Below, in pieces: positions 9,311-18,752 of a stretch of DNA of 64,000 bases. Source of the stretch: Orrella daihaiensis. Lineage in GTDB: Bacteria; Pseudomonadota; Gammaproteobacteria; Burkholderiales; Burkholderiaceae_B. Numbering within the stretch: the first letter of the stretch is position 1; each line of letters opens with the position of its first letter. Made by a program: the position numbers and the translations under genes. Where the stretch lies: assembly GCF_022811525.1 (NCBI RefSeq), contig NZ_CP063982.1, positions 1,984,001-2,048,000 on the forward strand. The letters run 5' to 3'. The notes under the pieces were generated by a model. The model did no database searches. It was not told where the DNA came from and saw only the letters and a program-made list of their open reading frames with translations.

Positions 9311-11548
9311 TCAATCCATTCCGGTGGCGCGCAGCGTGGCACCGGGCTTAGGCTTGATGACTCGCTGAATAAACACCACAACGACAGCCACTCCAATGCC
9401 GATCAAGTCAGTGGTCCATCCACCCTCGATCATGGCAAGTGCCGCAAAGGCTAGCGCGATGCGCAGGAACCATACCGCTGCCCTGCCCATAAACCAGCCC
9501 TGCACCGCCGAGGACAAGAGAAATACGCCAACCACCGCGGTTGCGCCGGCGCGCAGGATTTCAAGCCATGTGCCTTCCATCAAAAGTGCCGAGTTATAGA
9601 AGAACATGAAGGGCACGATAAATGCTGCAATGCCGATTTTGAACGATGCCGTGGAAGTCTCCATCGGATTTGCACCCGAGATCCCGGCAGCTGCGTATGA
9701 GGCAAGAGCCACGGGCGGTGTAATCGCTGATACCACCGCAAAATAAAACACAAAGAAGTGCGCAGTTAGCAATGGGATACCTAGGCTTACCAAACCCGGT
9801 GCGACTACTGAGGCAGCCACTGCATAGGCTGCAGTGGTGGGCATCCCCATTCCCAATAAGATTGAGATACACATGGCAAAGAACATGGCTAGCAGCTGTG
9901 ACTGATCTGCAATCTCAAGTAACAGATTAGAGAAGCGTGCACCGACACCAGTCAAAGAAATCACGCCCACGATGATACCGGCGCACGCACAGACAGCAAT
10001 AATCTGGATCGACATCTGGCCGGCATTTTCAAATGACTTGAAGATGGACTTGATACCCATTGGGTAAGGCGTTAACCAGCTCACAACAGCCGCACAAGCG
10101 GTCGCTAGAGTGCCCGCACGAATCACCGAATAACCCATAAAAAGCGCCACAATCAGGATGATGATGGGCAGAAACAGAAACACGCGCTTTAGCATCTCTG
10201 CCACGCGAGGCAACTCATCATCACGCATGCCACGCATGGCACGCTTGGCAGCCTCAAGGTCAACCATAAAATAGATCGACACGAAGTAAAGAATGGCTGG
10301 AATGATTGCCGCAATCGCAATCTCGGCGTACGGTATCCCCGTGATCTCGGCCATGATGAAGGCACCCGCCCCCATAATCGGCGGCATGATCTGCCCACCT
10401 GTTGAAGCACCCGCCTCAATCGCACCAGCGGTTTTTTTGTCGTAGCCAACTTTTTTCATGAGCGGAATCGTCAGCGAACCCGTAGCCACCACGTTGCCAG
10501 CCGATGTGCCGTTGATCATGCCCATCAAGCCTGATGCAAAAATCGCAACCTTGGCTGGACCACCCCGAGCGCGGCCCGCCAATGCAAAGGCGAAGTTCAC
10601 GAAGTAGTCACCCACTTTGGAGGACTGCAAAAATGCTGCAAAGATAATGAACAAAATAATGTACGTCGACGACACAGCCGTTGTCGGACCCAAGATACCC
10701 GTGTCGGTATAGACCTGGCTAAAGAAACGCTCCCAGGTGATTTGAGGTGAATTCAAAAATCCCGGCAACAAATGCCCCACGAACACATACCCCAGAAAGA
10801 CCAGAGAAATAATCACTAACGCCAAGCCCGCCACGCGTCGGGTTAACTCCATGATCAACAGAGTGCCAGCGACTGCTGCAATCGAAATGCCGATTGGCGC
10901 AAACGGTGTACCTGTTGCGTTACGCATCAATGTGCCGTAGATCACAATCAAATAAACCGCGACCGACACACCACAGACCGCAAGCACGATATCAGGCATG
11001 GTCAAACTAGCGCGATCGCGCTTGTTAAACCAGGACAGCACAATGGAAGCTACTGTTGCGACCATCAGCGGAACCCCATAAAGCCATGTTTCCTTGAACT
11101 TGATCTCCTTGCTGATCCCGTTCCATTTCACCCCTGCCGCGATATCAACAGCAAACCAGATGGCCACGCCCAACGAGAATAAAGCCGCCAGCAATAGCAC
11201 TGCTGAGACCACATCGATCCAACGTTGGCTACGCGACATATCGGTTGGATATCCGCAGCCGGCAAACCACAAAAATCCCAAGCCCAACGCACCTGCGACG
11301 TGCACAATCCGGAAGTTCCACGTCTCCATCGGAAAGTCTGGCAAGAAGGACAAATTGACCAAGCCACCCGTCATCGCGAAGATCGACAGACCATTTAATG
11401 CAGCCATATGAAAAAACGCATATATCCCTGCAGCGATAGCAATGAAGGCCAGCCGTCCACCAGTGAAGATACGTCGATTGTGTTCGACTGGCTCTTGGTC
11501 AACGCCTTCGGCAAGAATCGGTCCGGTCTCTGGATTGGCTTGGGTCAT
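9311..11548 (-). CDS. TRAP transporter fused permease (4TM/12TM)
   Basis: This is the membrane part of a TRAP transporter, with small (DctQ-like) and large (DctM-like) subunits fused in one 745-aa protein (TIGR02123-type). Many hydrophobic helices are visible. The large-domain motif GLMGMINGTSAGNVVATGSL and a second glycine-rich GMGMPTTAAYAVAA segment are typical. It works with the TAXI-family binding protein encoded just upstream (11697-12689). The substrate cannot be predicted from sequence; characterised TAXI systems handle organic acids or amino acids. It converges with nrdJ with about 20 bp between stops. Confidence 0.93.
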   Translation of the reverse strand: MTQANPETGPILAEGVDQEPVEHNRRIFTGGRLAFIAIAAGIYAFFHMAALNGLSIFAMTGGLVNLSFLPDFPMETWNFRIVHVAGALGLGFLWFAGCGYPTDMSRSQRWIDVVSAVLLLAALFSLGVAIWFAVDIAAGVKWNGISKEIKFKETWLYGVPLMVATVASIVLSWFNKRDRASLTMPDIVLAVCGVSVAVYLIVIYGTLMRNATGTPFAPIGISIAAVAGTLLIMELTRRVAGLALVIISLVFLGYVFVGHLLPGFLNSPQITWERFFSQVYTDTGILGPTTAVSSTYIILFIIFAAFLQSSKVGDYFVNFAFALAGRARGGPAKVAIFASGLMGMINGTSAGNVVATGSLTIPLMKKVGYDKKTAGAIEAGASTGGQIMPPIMGAGAFIMAEITGIPYAEIAIAAIIPAILYFVSIYFMVDLEAAKRAMRGMRDDELPRVAEMLKRVFLFLPIIILIVALFMGYSVIRAGTLATACAAVVSWLTPYPMGIKSIFKSFENAGQMSIQIIAVCACAGIIVGVISLTGVGARFSNLLLEIADQSQLLAMFFAMCISILLGMGMPTTAAYAVAASVVAPGLVSLGIPLLTAHFFVFYFAVVSAITPPVALASYAAAGISGANPMETSTASFKIGIAAFIVPFMFFYNSALLMEGTWLEILRAGATAVVGVFLLSSAVQGWFMGRAAVWFLRIALAFAALAMIEGGWTTDLIGIGVAVVVVFIQRVIKPKPGATLRATGMD

Positions 11549-11640
11549 AAATCAATTCACTTTAAACAATGCCAACACCTGCGCTGGCGAATAATACTCA
11601 GACATAAAGGATGAGCGGATCATAAATCGACCCTACTCAC

Positions 11641-11677
11641 AAAAACGGGCCACAGCCTACAAAGGCTTGCGGCCCGT
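11641..11677 (-). terminator. Intercistronic rho-independent terminator between TAXI receptor and permease genes
   Basis: On the minus strand, CGGGCC-...-GGCCCG forms a long stem with an inner AAGCCTttgtAGGCT helix, followed directly by TTTTT. It lies 19 bp after the receptor stop and about 90 bp before the permease start. It should therefore cap most transcripts and let some read through. Confidence 0.8.
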
Positions 11678-11696
11678 CAATCAAACGGAATACAGA

Positions 11697-12689
11697 TTAC
11701 TTCTTAAAGATCATATCCTGACCAATTGAAGCACCGTTTTCATTGAACCACTTAGCCGCGCCCGGATGCCACTTGAGCACACCGTTCTTGTCCCAGTTAG
11801 CTGGCACAGTCGAACGGGCTGCCTTGTGGATTTTCATCATACGATCATGGTCACCCATCACAACCTTAACCGCCTCATACACAAAAGACTCTGGCAGTTC
11901 GCAATTGGCAATCGCGAAATTCCACATCGATACAGAGCGTGCTGGCGCAGTCAACGACGTATAGGCACCGGCAGGAATCTCATGCGCCGAGACAGGGAAA
12001 GTGTCGATTATTTTCTTTTGCTCTTCAGGCGTGAACTCAATAATATTGATTTTGGTCTGCACCTCGAGCTGGCTAACCGCGGGTACCGGCACACCAGCAG
12101 CAAAGGCGATCACATCCAGCAGTCCATCTTGCAACTGACCAGCCAAATCCGACCAACCGCCATTGCGCCGTTCAAACTTCACACCAAGTTCTTCAAGCAT
12201 CTTGGGGAAATAAGTGTCAGAAGTGGAACCAGCAGGGCCAAAACCAATCTTGGCACCCGCCGGAATATCCTTGATGCTCTTGATGCCGGATGAGGTCAAC
12301 ACTGTCACTGAGAAGGGCGTGGTGTACATCGGGAACATGGCGCAAGCGTTGTCAAGCTTCACGCCCGGAGCGATTGGATTATTACCCTCAATCGACTCGC
12401 GCGCAGGACCCATGGTCGTCATGCCAAACTGGGCATCACCCATGCTGACCAGTGCCATATTTTGCATCGGTCCACCCGTTACCTCGGCACCTCCGGTCAC
12501 ACCAAGCTCTTTAGAAACCAAGTTCGCCCAGCCTGAACCGTAGGTAAAGTAGGTGCCGCCCTGCGATGCGGTACCGACCGTAAAGCTCTTTGGCCAGTCG
12601 CTGCGGTCTTGAGCAACTGCGGGCATGGCTGCTAACAATGATGTCGCTGAAGCAACCGCCACCGAGCCCAGAATGTGCTTGAACTTCAT
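11697..12689 (-). CDS. TAXI family TRAP transporter solute-binding protein
   Basis: This is a periplasmic substrate receptor of 330 aa. A signal peptide with MKFKHILG and a hydrophobic core ends at AVAQ, with predicted cleavage near residue 27. The mature start FTVGTASQGGTYF is the TAXI-family signature that binds the ligand carboxylate. I chose the ATG at 12689 because GGAGG lies six bases upstream and a signal peptide follows. The longer in-frame start at 12752 would bury the signal peptide. A strong terminator separates it from the permease gene, consistent with the receptor being made in excess. Confidence 0.93.
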   Translation of the reverse strand: MKFKHILGSVAVASATSLLAAMPAVAQDRSDWPKSFTVGTASQGGTYFTYGSGWANLVSKELGVTGGAEVTGGPMQNMALVSMGDAQFGMTTMGPARESIEGNNPIAPGVKLDNACAMFPMYTTPFSVTVLTSSGIKSIKDIPAGAKIGFGPAGSTSDTYFPKMLEELGVKFERRNGGWSDLAGQLQDGLLDVIAFAAGVPVPAVSQLEVQTKINIIEFTPEEQKKIIDTFPVSAHEIPAGAYTSLTAPARSVSMWNFAIANCELPESFVYEAVKVVMGDHDRMMKIHKAARSTVPANWDKNGVLKWHPGAAKWFNENGASIGQDMIFKK

Positions 12690-12758
12690 AAATATCCTCC
12701 AGTTGAAACGGGCAAGTGATTGGAGTGACCGTATTGGCACTCGAGCACCCAAACTAAG

Positions 12759-12793
12759 CGATAGACAGTAGTTTTCTTAGTTACTACCTATCG
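12759..12793. repeat. Imperfect inverted repeat upstream of the TAXI operon
   Basis: CGATAG at 12759-12764 pairs with CTATCG at 12788-12793, and inner ACTAC/GTAGT-type segments extend the symmetry with a small bulge. It lies about 70-105 bp upstream of the receptor start. It could be an operator, or a hairpin in the leader. There is no direct evidence of function. Confidence 0.35.
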
Positions 12794-12886
12794 AAGATCG
12801 CAGGATATAGGCACCGGACCATTCAGTCATTAGGGTAAGTACTGATCTACCACGTAAGTCGTTGACCTACGGCAATTTGATACCGA

Positions 12887-13810
12887 TTATTTTTCTTGAA
12901 GACGTTGATAGCAAGCCAAAATGTACCTAGCAGTCATCAGGTCAAGGTGGGCACCACCCCCATTTTTAAACACGGTAATCTCAGCCTCAGATTGGCGACC
13001 GAACTTTCCCGTATCCAAATCATAGAAATCAGCAATAACGTCCCCGATTTCAATCACGCCTGCATCGATAGGAATCTTCAACTCACCAATATGATGAATC
13101 GTCGTGTCTCGACTATCGACGAATAATCGACCTCGGTTTAACACCTCATCATCGGCCTCACGCATATCGGCGCGATATGCACCAATCAAATCGAGGTGTT
13201 GACCAGGCTTTAGCCACTGACCTTTAATCAGAGGCACTTTGGATAACGTGGCGCAGCTGATCAAATCAGCCTCACGAACAGCGGCTCCCAGATCGTCGGC
13301 GAGCCGAACGTTGGGCATACGTTCAGCCACAGCCAGTGCTGTTTCACGCCGGTGATTCCAAATCGTGAACACAGCATCAGGAAACAAAGTCTGATAGGCT
13401 GTTAAAGCGGTCAATGCGATACGCCCGACTCCCACAATCAATACTTGTTGGCAGTCAGACCGAGCAAGCCTGCGTGTAGCCAGGAAACTATCACCGACCG
13501 TCTTAAATCTGGTGACCAAATCAAAATCAACCATTGCTTGCAAGCCACCCGTCTGATCGTCATACAGACAGACACTGCCCTGAACCGATGGCAACTGGTG
13601 TCGCGTATTTTCCGGAAAAATGGTGGCAACCTTAACAGCCATACCAAGCCCATCGATCCAAGACGAGCGCAACAGTAATGTCTCATCACCGCGGGTCAAA
13701 AAGCTGTCGCTGATTTTTGCTCGGGGCAGCTGGTGACCCGCTTCAATTGCATGTGACAGTTCAACCCAACTCAGTTGCGACTCAACATCAAGCGCATGGA
13801 CAACTTGCAT
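12887..13810 (-). CDS. Ornithine cyclodeaminase / mu-crystallin family protein
   Basis: This is a 307-aa NAD(P)-binding protein of the OCD/mu-crystallin family. Members include ornithine cyclodeaminase, alanine dehydrogenase and ketimine reductases. Visible features are Lys60 in AVKVATIFP, a substrate-site position in the family. A Rossmann motif follows in VLIVGVGRIALTAL at about residues 129-142, and the C-terminal DVIADF segment is present. The exact reaction cannot be assigned. The gene starts 15 bp downstream of pqiC in the same direction, so it may be co-transcribed with pqiABC. It also sits upstream of the TAXI transporter. Confidence 0.82.
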   Translation of the reverse strand: MQVVHALDVESQLSWVELSHAIEAGHQLPRAKISDSFLTRGDETLLLRSSWIDGLGMAVKVATIFPENTRHQLPSVQGSVCLYDDQTGGLQAMVDFDLVTRFKTVGDSFLATRRLARSDCQQVLIVGVGRIALTALTAYQTLFPDAVFTIWNHRRETALAVAERMPNVRLADDLGAAVREADLISCATLSKVPLIKGQWLKPGQHLDLIGAYRADMREADDEVLNRGRLFVDSRDTTIHHIGELKIPIDAGVIEIGDVIADFYDLDTGKFGRQSEAEITVFKNGGGAHLDLMTARYILACYQRLQEK

Positions 13811-13825
13811 CCGGTGAGACCTCGT

Positions 13826-14434
13826 TTACTGACATTGGGTGCCAGCATATGGCTGGCCAGTTTGCAAGCTCAGACTGATGGCTTTAGCCAGCTTTTGGAT
13901 ATTCATCTGCTGCGCTTGAACCAAGGGTGCGACGCCAGGTTCCACTGATTGGCGCACTACCGTGTAACAGATGAGATTGGGCGAGCCGGTTTTGATCGAT
14001 CCGACAGAGACTTGCCAAACAGCAGCTAGCTCAGCAAATTGACCCGGAAGCAAATCAAACCTTTGCACATCAACTGAAATATTGGTCACCTTCGCATCTA
14101 GTGCTGCCTGTGTTGTGGAGATTGGCGGCATGCCTAATTCGTCGGTCAACGCCACTGCCAGCGCATTACCAAACTGCTTACCTAACGGTGCGGTCCAGCG
14201 ATCATGCGCCAACTTCATCAAACGGTCGTCTGACTGTCGCACGATGATTAATGTGTCATCGACTGGTGCCGGGACAGAAACTGAAACAATCGAATACAGA
14301 CCAGTTGGCACGACAGCGGTCGACTTGAGCTGCTGGTTGGCTGCTGGTGCCGTCAATGTGTAGTAAACACTAGGCTGACTCGCACAACCTACCAATGCAA
14401 GAATAAACACACTCGTCAGAGAAAATTTCATCAT
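13826..14434 (-). CDS. pqiC: PqiC outer-membrane lipoprotein of the Pqi lipid-transport system
   Basis: This is an ABC-type transport auxiliary lipoprotein (DUF330/PqiC, about 202 aa). A lipoprotein signal ends in the lipobox LVGC at residues 15-18 or so, so it should be anchored in a membrane as in E. coli PqiC. The ATG at 14434 overlaps the pqiB stop as TGATG. A GTG one codon earlier is possible. It is the third gene of pqiABC. PqiC caps the PqiB tunnel at the outer membrane in the established model. Confidence 0.85.
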   Translation of the reverse strand: MMKFSLTSVFILALVGCASQPSVYYTLTAPAANQQLKSTAVVPTGLYSIVSVSVPAPVDDTLIIVRQSDDRLMKLAHDRWTAPLGKQFGNALAVALTDELGMPPISTTQAALDAKVTNISVDVQRFDLLPGQFAELAAVWQVSVGSIKTGSPNLICYTVVRQSVEPGVAPLVQAQQMNIQKLAKAISLSLQTGQPYAGTQCQ

Positions 14435-16080
14435 CACTTATCAGCCCCTAGCGTTTCGCGCGAATAAGACGTGCTTGGCTCACCAAACAGGAGTGAGTTG
14501 GGTCGTTCGCGTAACTCATCAACAAATTGACGAGCCGAACGCAGCACCTCATCCAGATCCCGGATTGACTGTTTCGCCTGCGCAGGCAGTTCTTCACCAG
14601 ATTCAAGCAAGCGGTTCACGTCAGTCAGGGTACTTTGAAGCTTCTCGAGTGTTTGGCGTAACTCAGGTGTTAACGTCTGATTAACACTACGCCCAAATTC
14701 AGACAGTTGTTTCAAAGACGCATCCAATTCCTTACCAATTCGCTCAAATGGGATTTTGTCAATATGAGTGATGATATCGCTGATCTGCTTTTGCAAGTCA
14801 TCGAGCGTTTGCGAGGCAACTGTGGGAATCGACACAGGTAACGTACCGTTAAATTTCTCGCCTGCCGGCGTACCGGCCCGATTGACCAATTCAATATAAA
14901 GCCCACCGGTTAAAAGACTAGCCTCCCGTAGCTGCGCTCGCATACCGAGATCGATCGCCTGCTGCACGAGCTTGGCAAGCGTTTGTGGATCACGCTCTTT
15001 AACTTCAATATGCTCATAAGCCGCACCAAGCATGGCTGGATACAAGGTGGCCTTCACCTCAGTAAAAAAACTCTTGTCACGCTGATCAAGATTGAGTTCA
15101 ACTGATCTGACCACACCGATGTGCAAGCCATGGAAATCGATCGGCGCATTAACCGCTAGTCCACGTGTGGACTGATCAAAGCGCATCACAATTGGCACAG
15201 ATGGGCCTTCGGGTAACGATTTAGCGGCCTGATGGTTATCGAACAATTTGAATATGAAACTATCTGGCACTGGTCGCTCAACCCCGAACGAGCCAAATGA
15301 AATGCCACTCGATAGTAAAGAGGCTAAGGATCCCACCTGTACATTTAATCCGTTAGGTCCCACACCTACCTGTACACCACTCTCATTCCAGAACCGGGTA
15401 TTGATATTCACGTATTTGTCGTACGGTTCATCAATAAAAATATCAATGTCAACATGCTTGCCATCCTTGTCAAGCAAGTAGTCAGTCACCACGCCAACTG
15501 GAATTCTCAAGAAATAGATTGGGGTGCCGGGCTGGATAGAGCCTAAAGTTGAGGCTCGCAACCGAAACTTAGTACCGGGCTGATCGCTGGTAATCGGTGG
15601 TGGTGTCTCAAGACCAACAAATGAGAACTTATTAGGCTTGATATTACCTTCGGCTTTGGTATCTGCTTCAATATAAGCACCAGAGAAAAGTGTCGCCAGG
15701 CCTGATACACCCGTCACACCGATGGTTGGCTTGACCACCCAGAACTGGGACTGGTCGCTCGCAAGTGCCTCTGCGTCTTTATCAAGTTGAGCGGTGATGA
15801 GAACATTTTCTCGGTTTTTGCTTAGTTGAATGTCAGTTACTAACCCGACGACGACATCACGATATTTGATTTGGGTTTTACCCTCTTCAATACCAGATGC
15901 AGAAGTAAAAGAAATTTCAATAACAGGACCCCTGGTGGACCACTCGCGCCAGACAATCGATGCTGCGGTTAGAGCAGCAACTGCCGGAATCAACCATACC
16001 CAGGCCAGATTACGTTTGGAACGTTGTCCAACTTTCGGTTTCGGCGGAGTGACAGGCTCGTTTGACGTCGAATCATTCAT
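14434..16080 (-). CDS. pqiB: PqiB, MCE-domain tunnel protein
   Basis: This 548-aa protein has a single N-terminal membrane helix (LAWVWLIPAVAALTAASIVW, about residues 24-43). Three MCE domains follow, starting near residues 50, 165 and 290. Their repeated pattern is G-x-x-V-G-x-V. A C-terminal helical segment spans residues about 420-520. In E. coli PqiB forms a hexameric tube across the periplasm for lipid movement. It lies 49 bp downstream of pqiA and overlaps pqiC. Confidence 0.93.
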   Translation of the reverse strand: MNDSTSNEPVTPPKPKVGQRSKRNLAWVWLIPAVAALTAASIVWREWSTRGPVIEISFTSASGIEEGKTQIKYRDVVVGLVTDIQLSKNRENVLITAQLDKDAEALASDQSQFWVVKPTIGVTGVSGLATLFSGAYIEADTKAEGNIKPNKFSFVGLETPPPITSDQPGTKFRLRASTLGSIQPGTPIYFLRIPVGVVTDYLLDKDGKHVDIDIFIDEPYDKYVNINTRFWNESGVQVGVGPNGLNVQVGSLASLLSSGISFGSFGVERPVPDSFIFKLFDNHQAAKSLPEGPSVPIVMRFDQSTRGLAVNAPIDFHGLHIGVVRSVELNLDQRDKSFFTEVKATLYPAMLGAAYEHIEVKERDPQTLAKLVQQAIDLGMRAQLREASLLTGGLYIELVNRAGTPAGEKFNGTLPVSIPTVASQTLDDLQKQISDIITHIDKIPFERIGKELDASLKQLSEFGRSVNQTLTPELRQTLEKLQSTLTDVNRLLESGEELPAQAKQSIRDLDEVLRSARQFVDELRERPNSLLFGEPSTSYSRETLGADK

Positions 16081-16129
16081 TGGCGAAGTGTTTCACTTAA
16101 ATAACAAAAGACCTTGCAACCCAAGAACC

Positions 16130-17305
16130 TCAAGTGACAGGTAATGCTGCTACATCGGGCTTAACAACTTGACGGCGATACCCTGCCCAACGCCACGCCA
16201 GTCGAGAATCAAAGGTCATGGCGCAAAGCATCGTTAACACAACAACAGCGCCAAAAGCCACGGCACCGGCCCCAGGTTCAATATCTAGCAATCGCCCAAA
16301 CTGTCCAAGCGACACCAAGAGTATCACGACAAAAACATCAAGCATTGACCATTGCCCAATGGCCTCCACGAGTCGATACAGCCGCGTACGACGCTTCAAT
16401 CCCCGAGCCGAGCGCTGTTGAGTGAGCCACAGCAGCGTTCCTAGAAGGAGGATCTTAAAAATGGGAACAAAGACGCTAGCAATAAACACCACTGCCGCAA
16501 TATCCCAAGAACCCATCTGAGCAAGCTCAATCACTCCCCCCAAAATCGTGTGTCCCGAACTACCGCTGATCGCGGTGATCGTCATAACCGGCAGCGCATT
16601 AGCCGGGATGTACAAAATCGCAGCAGCCAAAAGCAAGGCCCATGCCTTGGGCAGACAAGATGGACTTGGTGCGGGTTCAGGCTGAGGAGACATAACTACC
16701 AGATCAGCATCCAAGACTAGATAACGGATTTTGGACGGCGTCAAACGTGATAAAGCCGTAAAAAAAACAGCGCTGGCAGCCGTTGCGTACAGCCCAAGGC
16801 CTACGGTCAACTGAGCCAAATCGACAAGCTTGACAATAGCAACCAATGAGCCAAGTAAAAATACCGGCACCATGCACCAGGGTCGAACCCATCCAAGTAG
16901 CCGCAAAACTATCTCAAAATAGAATGGCACTCGCTGGCAAGCGATTGGAATAAACAATAGAGCTAAAAGGACGAGCTTAAACAGCGGCAGTCCAAACCCC
17001 ACCAGACCCGTCAAAAGCGCTACTTCCCAATACCCAGCATCTAGTGTGGCTTGCACTGCACCAAGAAAGGTAGTGGCTTGCCCCGAACCTTGAAATTCGA
17101 GCGTTGCAACCGGAAATACGTTAGCCACCCCAAACGTCACGATCGCAGCCAACACAACTGCAAGCCATGCTTGTGCATTAAACAGGCCGCCGTTCTCCAG
17201 GACCTCATCACAACGCACGCAACGCGCCCATTGCCCCGGCTCCAGCGCGGGCCGATCATACAATGCACCACAGTGGTGACAGCTAAGTATCAATGCGCTA
17301 CGCAT
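16130..17305 (-). CDS. pqiA: PqiA family integral membrane protein
   Basis: This 391-aa inner-membrane protein has two PqiA units of about four helices each. The first is preceded by a zinc-ribbon-like pair, CHHC (9-12) and CVRC (29-32). The second unit begins after a Pro/Ser-rich linker near residue 215. It lacks the second CxxC ribbon that E. coli PqiA carries. First gene of pqiABC. The start ATG at 17305 is about 105 bp from the palindromic FNR-type site at 17409, which could act on either pqiA or the divergent ppk2. Confidence 0.9.
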   Translation of the reverse strand: MRSALILSCHHCGALYDRPALEPGQWARCVRCDEVLENGGLFNAQAWLAVVLAAIVTFGVANVFPVATLEFQGSGQATTFLGAVQATLDAGYWEVALLTGLVGFGLPLFKLVLLALLFIPIACQRVPFYFEIVLRLLGWVRPWCMVPVFLLGSLVAIVKLVDLAQLTVGLGLYATAASAVFFTALSRLTPSKIRYLVLDADLVVMSPQPEPAPSPSCLPKAWALLLAAAILYIPANALPVMTITAISGSSGHTILGGVIELAQMGSWDIAAVVFIASVFVPIFKILLLGTLLWLTQQRSARGLKRRTRLYRLVEAIGQWSMLDVFVVILLVSLGQFGRLLDIEPGAGAVAFGAVVVLTMLCAMTFDSRLAWRWAGYRRQVVKPDVAALPVT

Positions 17306-17408
17306 AACCGGTATCTAGTGATGAATCGCCCGAGTGTAAATGATGTATCGGTAATGAGGATGTGATTAACGATCTCGAGCGTCACAGTATGTCATGATTG
17401 TTGCGAAT

Positions 17409-17422
17409 TTGACTTAAGTCAA
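17409..17422. promoter_or_regulatory. Perfect FNR/Dnr-type palindrome between pqiA and ppk2
   Basis: TTGACTTAAGTCAA is a perfect 14-bp palindrome of the CRP/FNR form TTGAC-N4-GTCAA. It shares the TTGAC half-site and TTAA spacer with the cydA site. Hexamers at the class II -10 position match only 3 of 6 bases in either direction, so I cannot say which divergent gene it controls. Confidence 0.6.
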
Positions 17423-17509
17423 ATGGTTCAAAATAACAATCGGACTTCATCAAACCATCGGCGTGAAAATAAAGGTGTACATACACCAGTTCATTAGGAG
17501 ATCAGGCGG

Positions 17510-18697
17510 ATGGCAATTTCTGGCCCAAAAAAATCGACCCAGTCCGCAACGCCCGCTAAAGCTGCAGCGCGCAAGCGCAGCTCGACAATCAAGCCCAAGC
17601 GGGTTCAATCCGGTGATGTGATAGCAGGCAACAGTGCACGAACCGCGGCGCGCAACACCTCGGCTGAGGCAATTGCATCGGCTGTCACCTCACAAGAGGT
17701 GGCGGTGCGGGACATTATTCATGGACTGATGCCAGAAAAAACTCATGAGCTCGCCCAAGCGCTTGAGACGATCATGCAAGGTGCATCCCCAGATGATGCA
17801 CTCGTCTTAAAGCGTGCCCTGCTCACCCCGATGAGTCGTAGCAATCGCGGGAGCAGCAAAAAAATACTCATTGCCGATGAGGAACTCTCTGCAAACTGGC
17901 GTGATGGCGGTTACCCCTACCGCAATTTAATGTCGCGCAAGTCATACGAGAAAGCCAAATATCAACTGCAAGTTGAACTGCTCAAGCTCCAAGCCTGGAT
18001 TAAGGAAAGCGGTCAAAAAGTGGTCATCTTGTTCGAGGGCCGAGATGCCGCGGGCAAAGGCGGTGCCATCAAACGATTCATGGAGCATCTAAACCCACGC
18101 GGCTCACGCGTGGTGGCCTTGGAGAAACCGACTGATATTGAGAAGGGTCAGTGGTATTTCCAGCGTTACATTGAACACCTACCTACGAGCGGCGAAATCG
18201 TTATGTTTGATCGATCCTGGTACAACCGTGCTGGTGTAGAACGTGTCATGGGATTTTGCACCGATGCCGAATACGACGAATTCATGCGCCAGGCACCTGA
18301 ATTTGAACGTAACCTGGTCAGAAGCGGTATACATCTGGTGAAGTTCTGGTTTTCTGTTAGCCGTGACGAACAGCGACGCCGATTTAGAGAGCGCCGAATC
18401 CATCCATTAAAGCAATGGAAGCTGTCGCCAATCGATTTGGCATCGCTAGACAAATGGGATGAATACACGGCCGCGAAAGAATCGATGTTCTATCACACCG
18501 ACACTGCCGAAGCACCTTGGACCGTGATCAAGTCAGACTGCAAAAAACGAGCGCGCTTAAACGCCATGCGTTACGTATTGCATAAGCTCGCATACGACAA
18601 CAAGGACATCAATAACATCGGCTCAGTTGACCCTCTTCTGGTCGGGCGAGCTCATGTCGTGTATGAACATGGCGAGCGTCCCATGGCTCTACTCTAG
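17510..18697 (+). CDS. ppk2: Polyphosphate kinase 2 family protein
   Basis: This enzyme should transfer phosphate between polyphosphate and nucleotides. The PPK2 domain covers about residues 120-385 of 395. It has Walker A G177-RDAAGK183-GG, the lid region around RRRFRERRIHPLKQWK, and Walker B D234 in VMFDRSWYNRAG. The first 110 residues are a Lys/Arg/Ala/Ser-rich low-complexity extension, longer than in many PPK2 proteins. The ATG at 17510 is preceded by AGGAG. It converges on a phosphate transporter gene 55 bp away. Whether it prefers ADP or GDP synthesis cannot be read from sequence. Confidence 0.92.
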   Translation: MAISGPKKSTQSATPAKAAARKRSSTIKPKRVQSGDVIAGNSARTAARNTSAEAIASAVTSQEVAVRDIIHGLMPEKTHELAQALETIMQGASPDDALVLKRALLTPMSRSNRGSSKKILIADEELSANWRDGGYPYRNLMSRKSYEKAKYQLQVELLKLQAWIKESGQKVVILFEGRDAAGKGGAIKRFMEHLNPRGSRVVALEKPTDIEKGQWYFQRYIEHLPTSGEIVMFDRSWYNRAGVERVMGFCTDAEYDEFMRQAPEFERNLVRSGIHLVKFWFSVSRDEQRRRFRERRIHPLKQWKLSPIDLASLDKWDEYTAAKESMFYHTDTAEAPWTVIKSDCKKRARLNAMRYVLHKLAYDNKDINNIGSVDPLLVGRAHVVYEHGERPMALL

Positions 18698-18752
18698 CTT
18701 TCAGCGTTCAGACCTGTCGTTCGATTTGTGGCTTGGATAAACCCGTTTACAG

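Noticed and set aside
11766..12293. Plus-strand open frame of 175 codons
   Set aside because: It is antisense to the TAXI receptor gene and has no recognisable features or ribosome-binding site.
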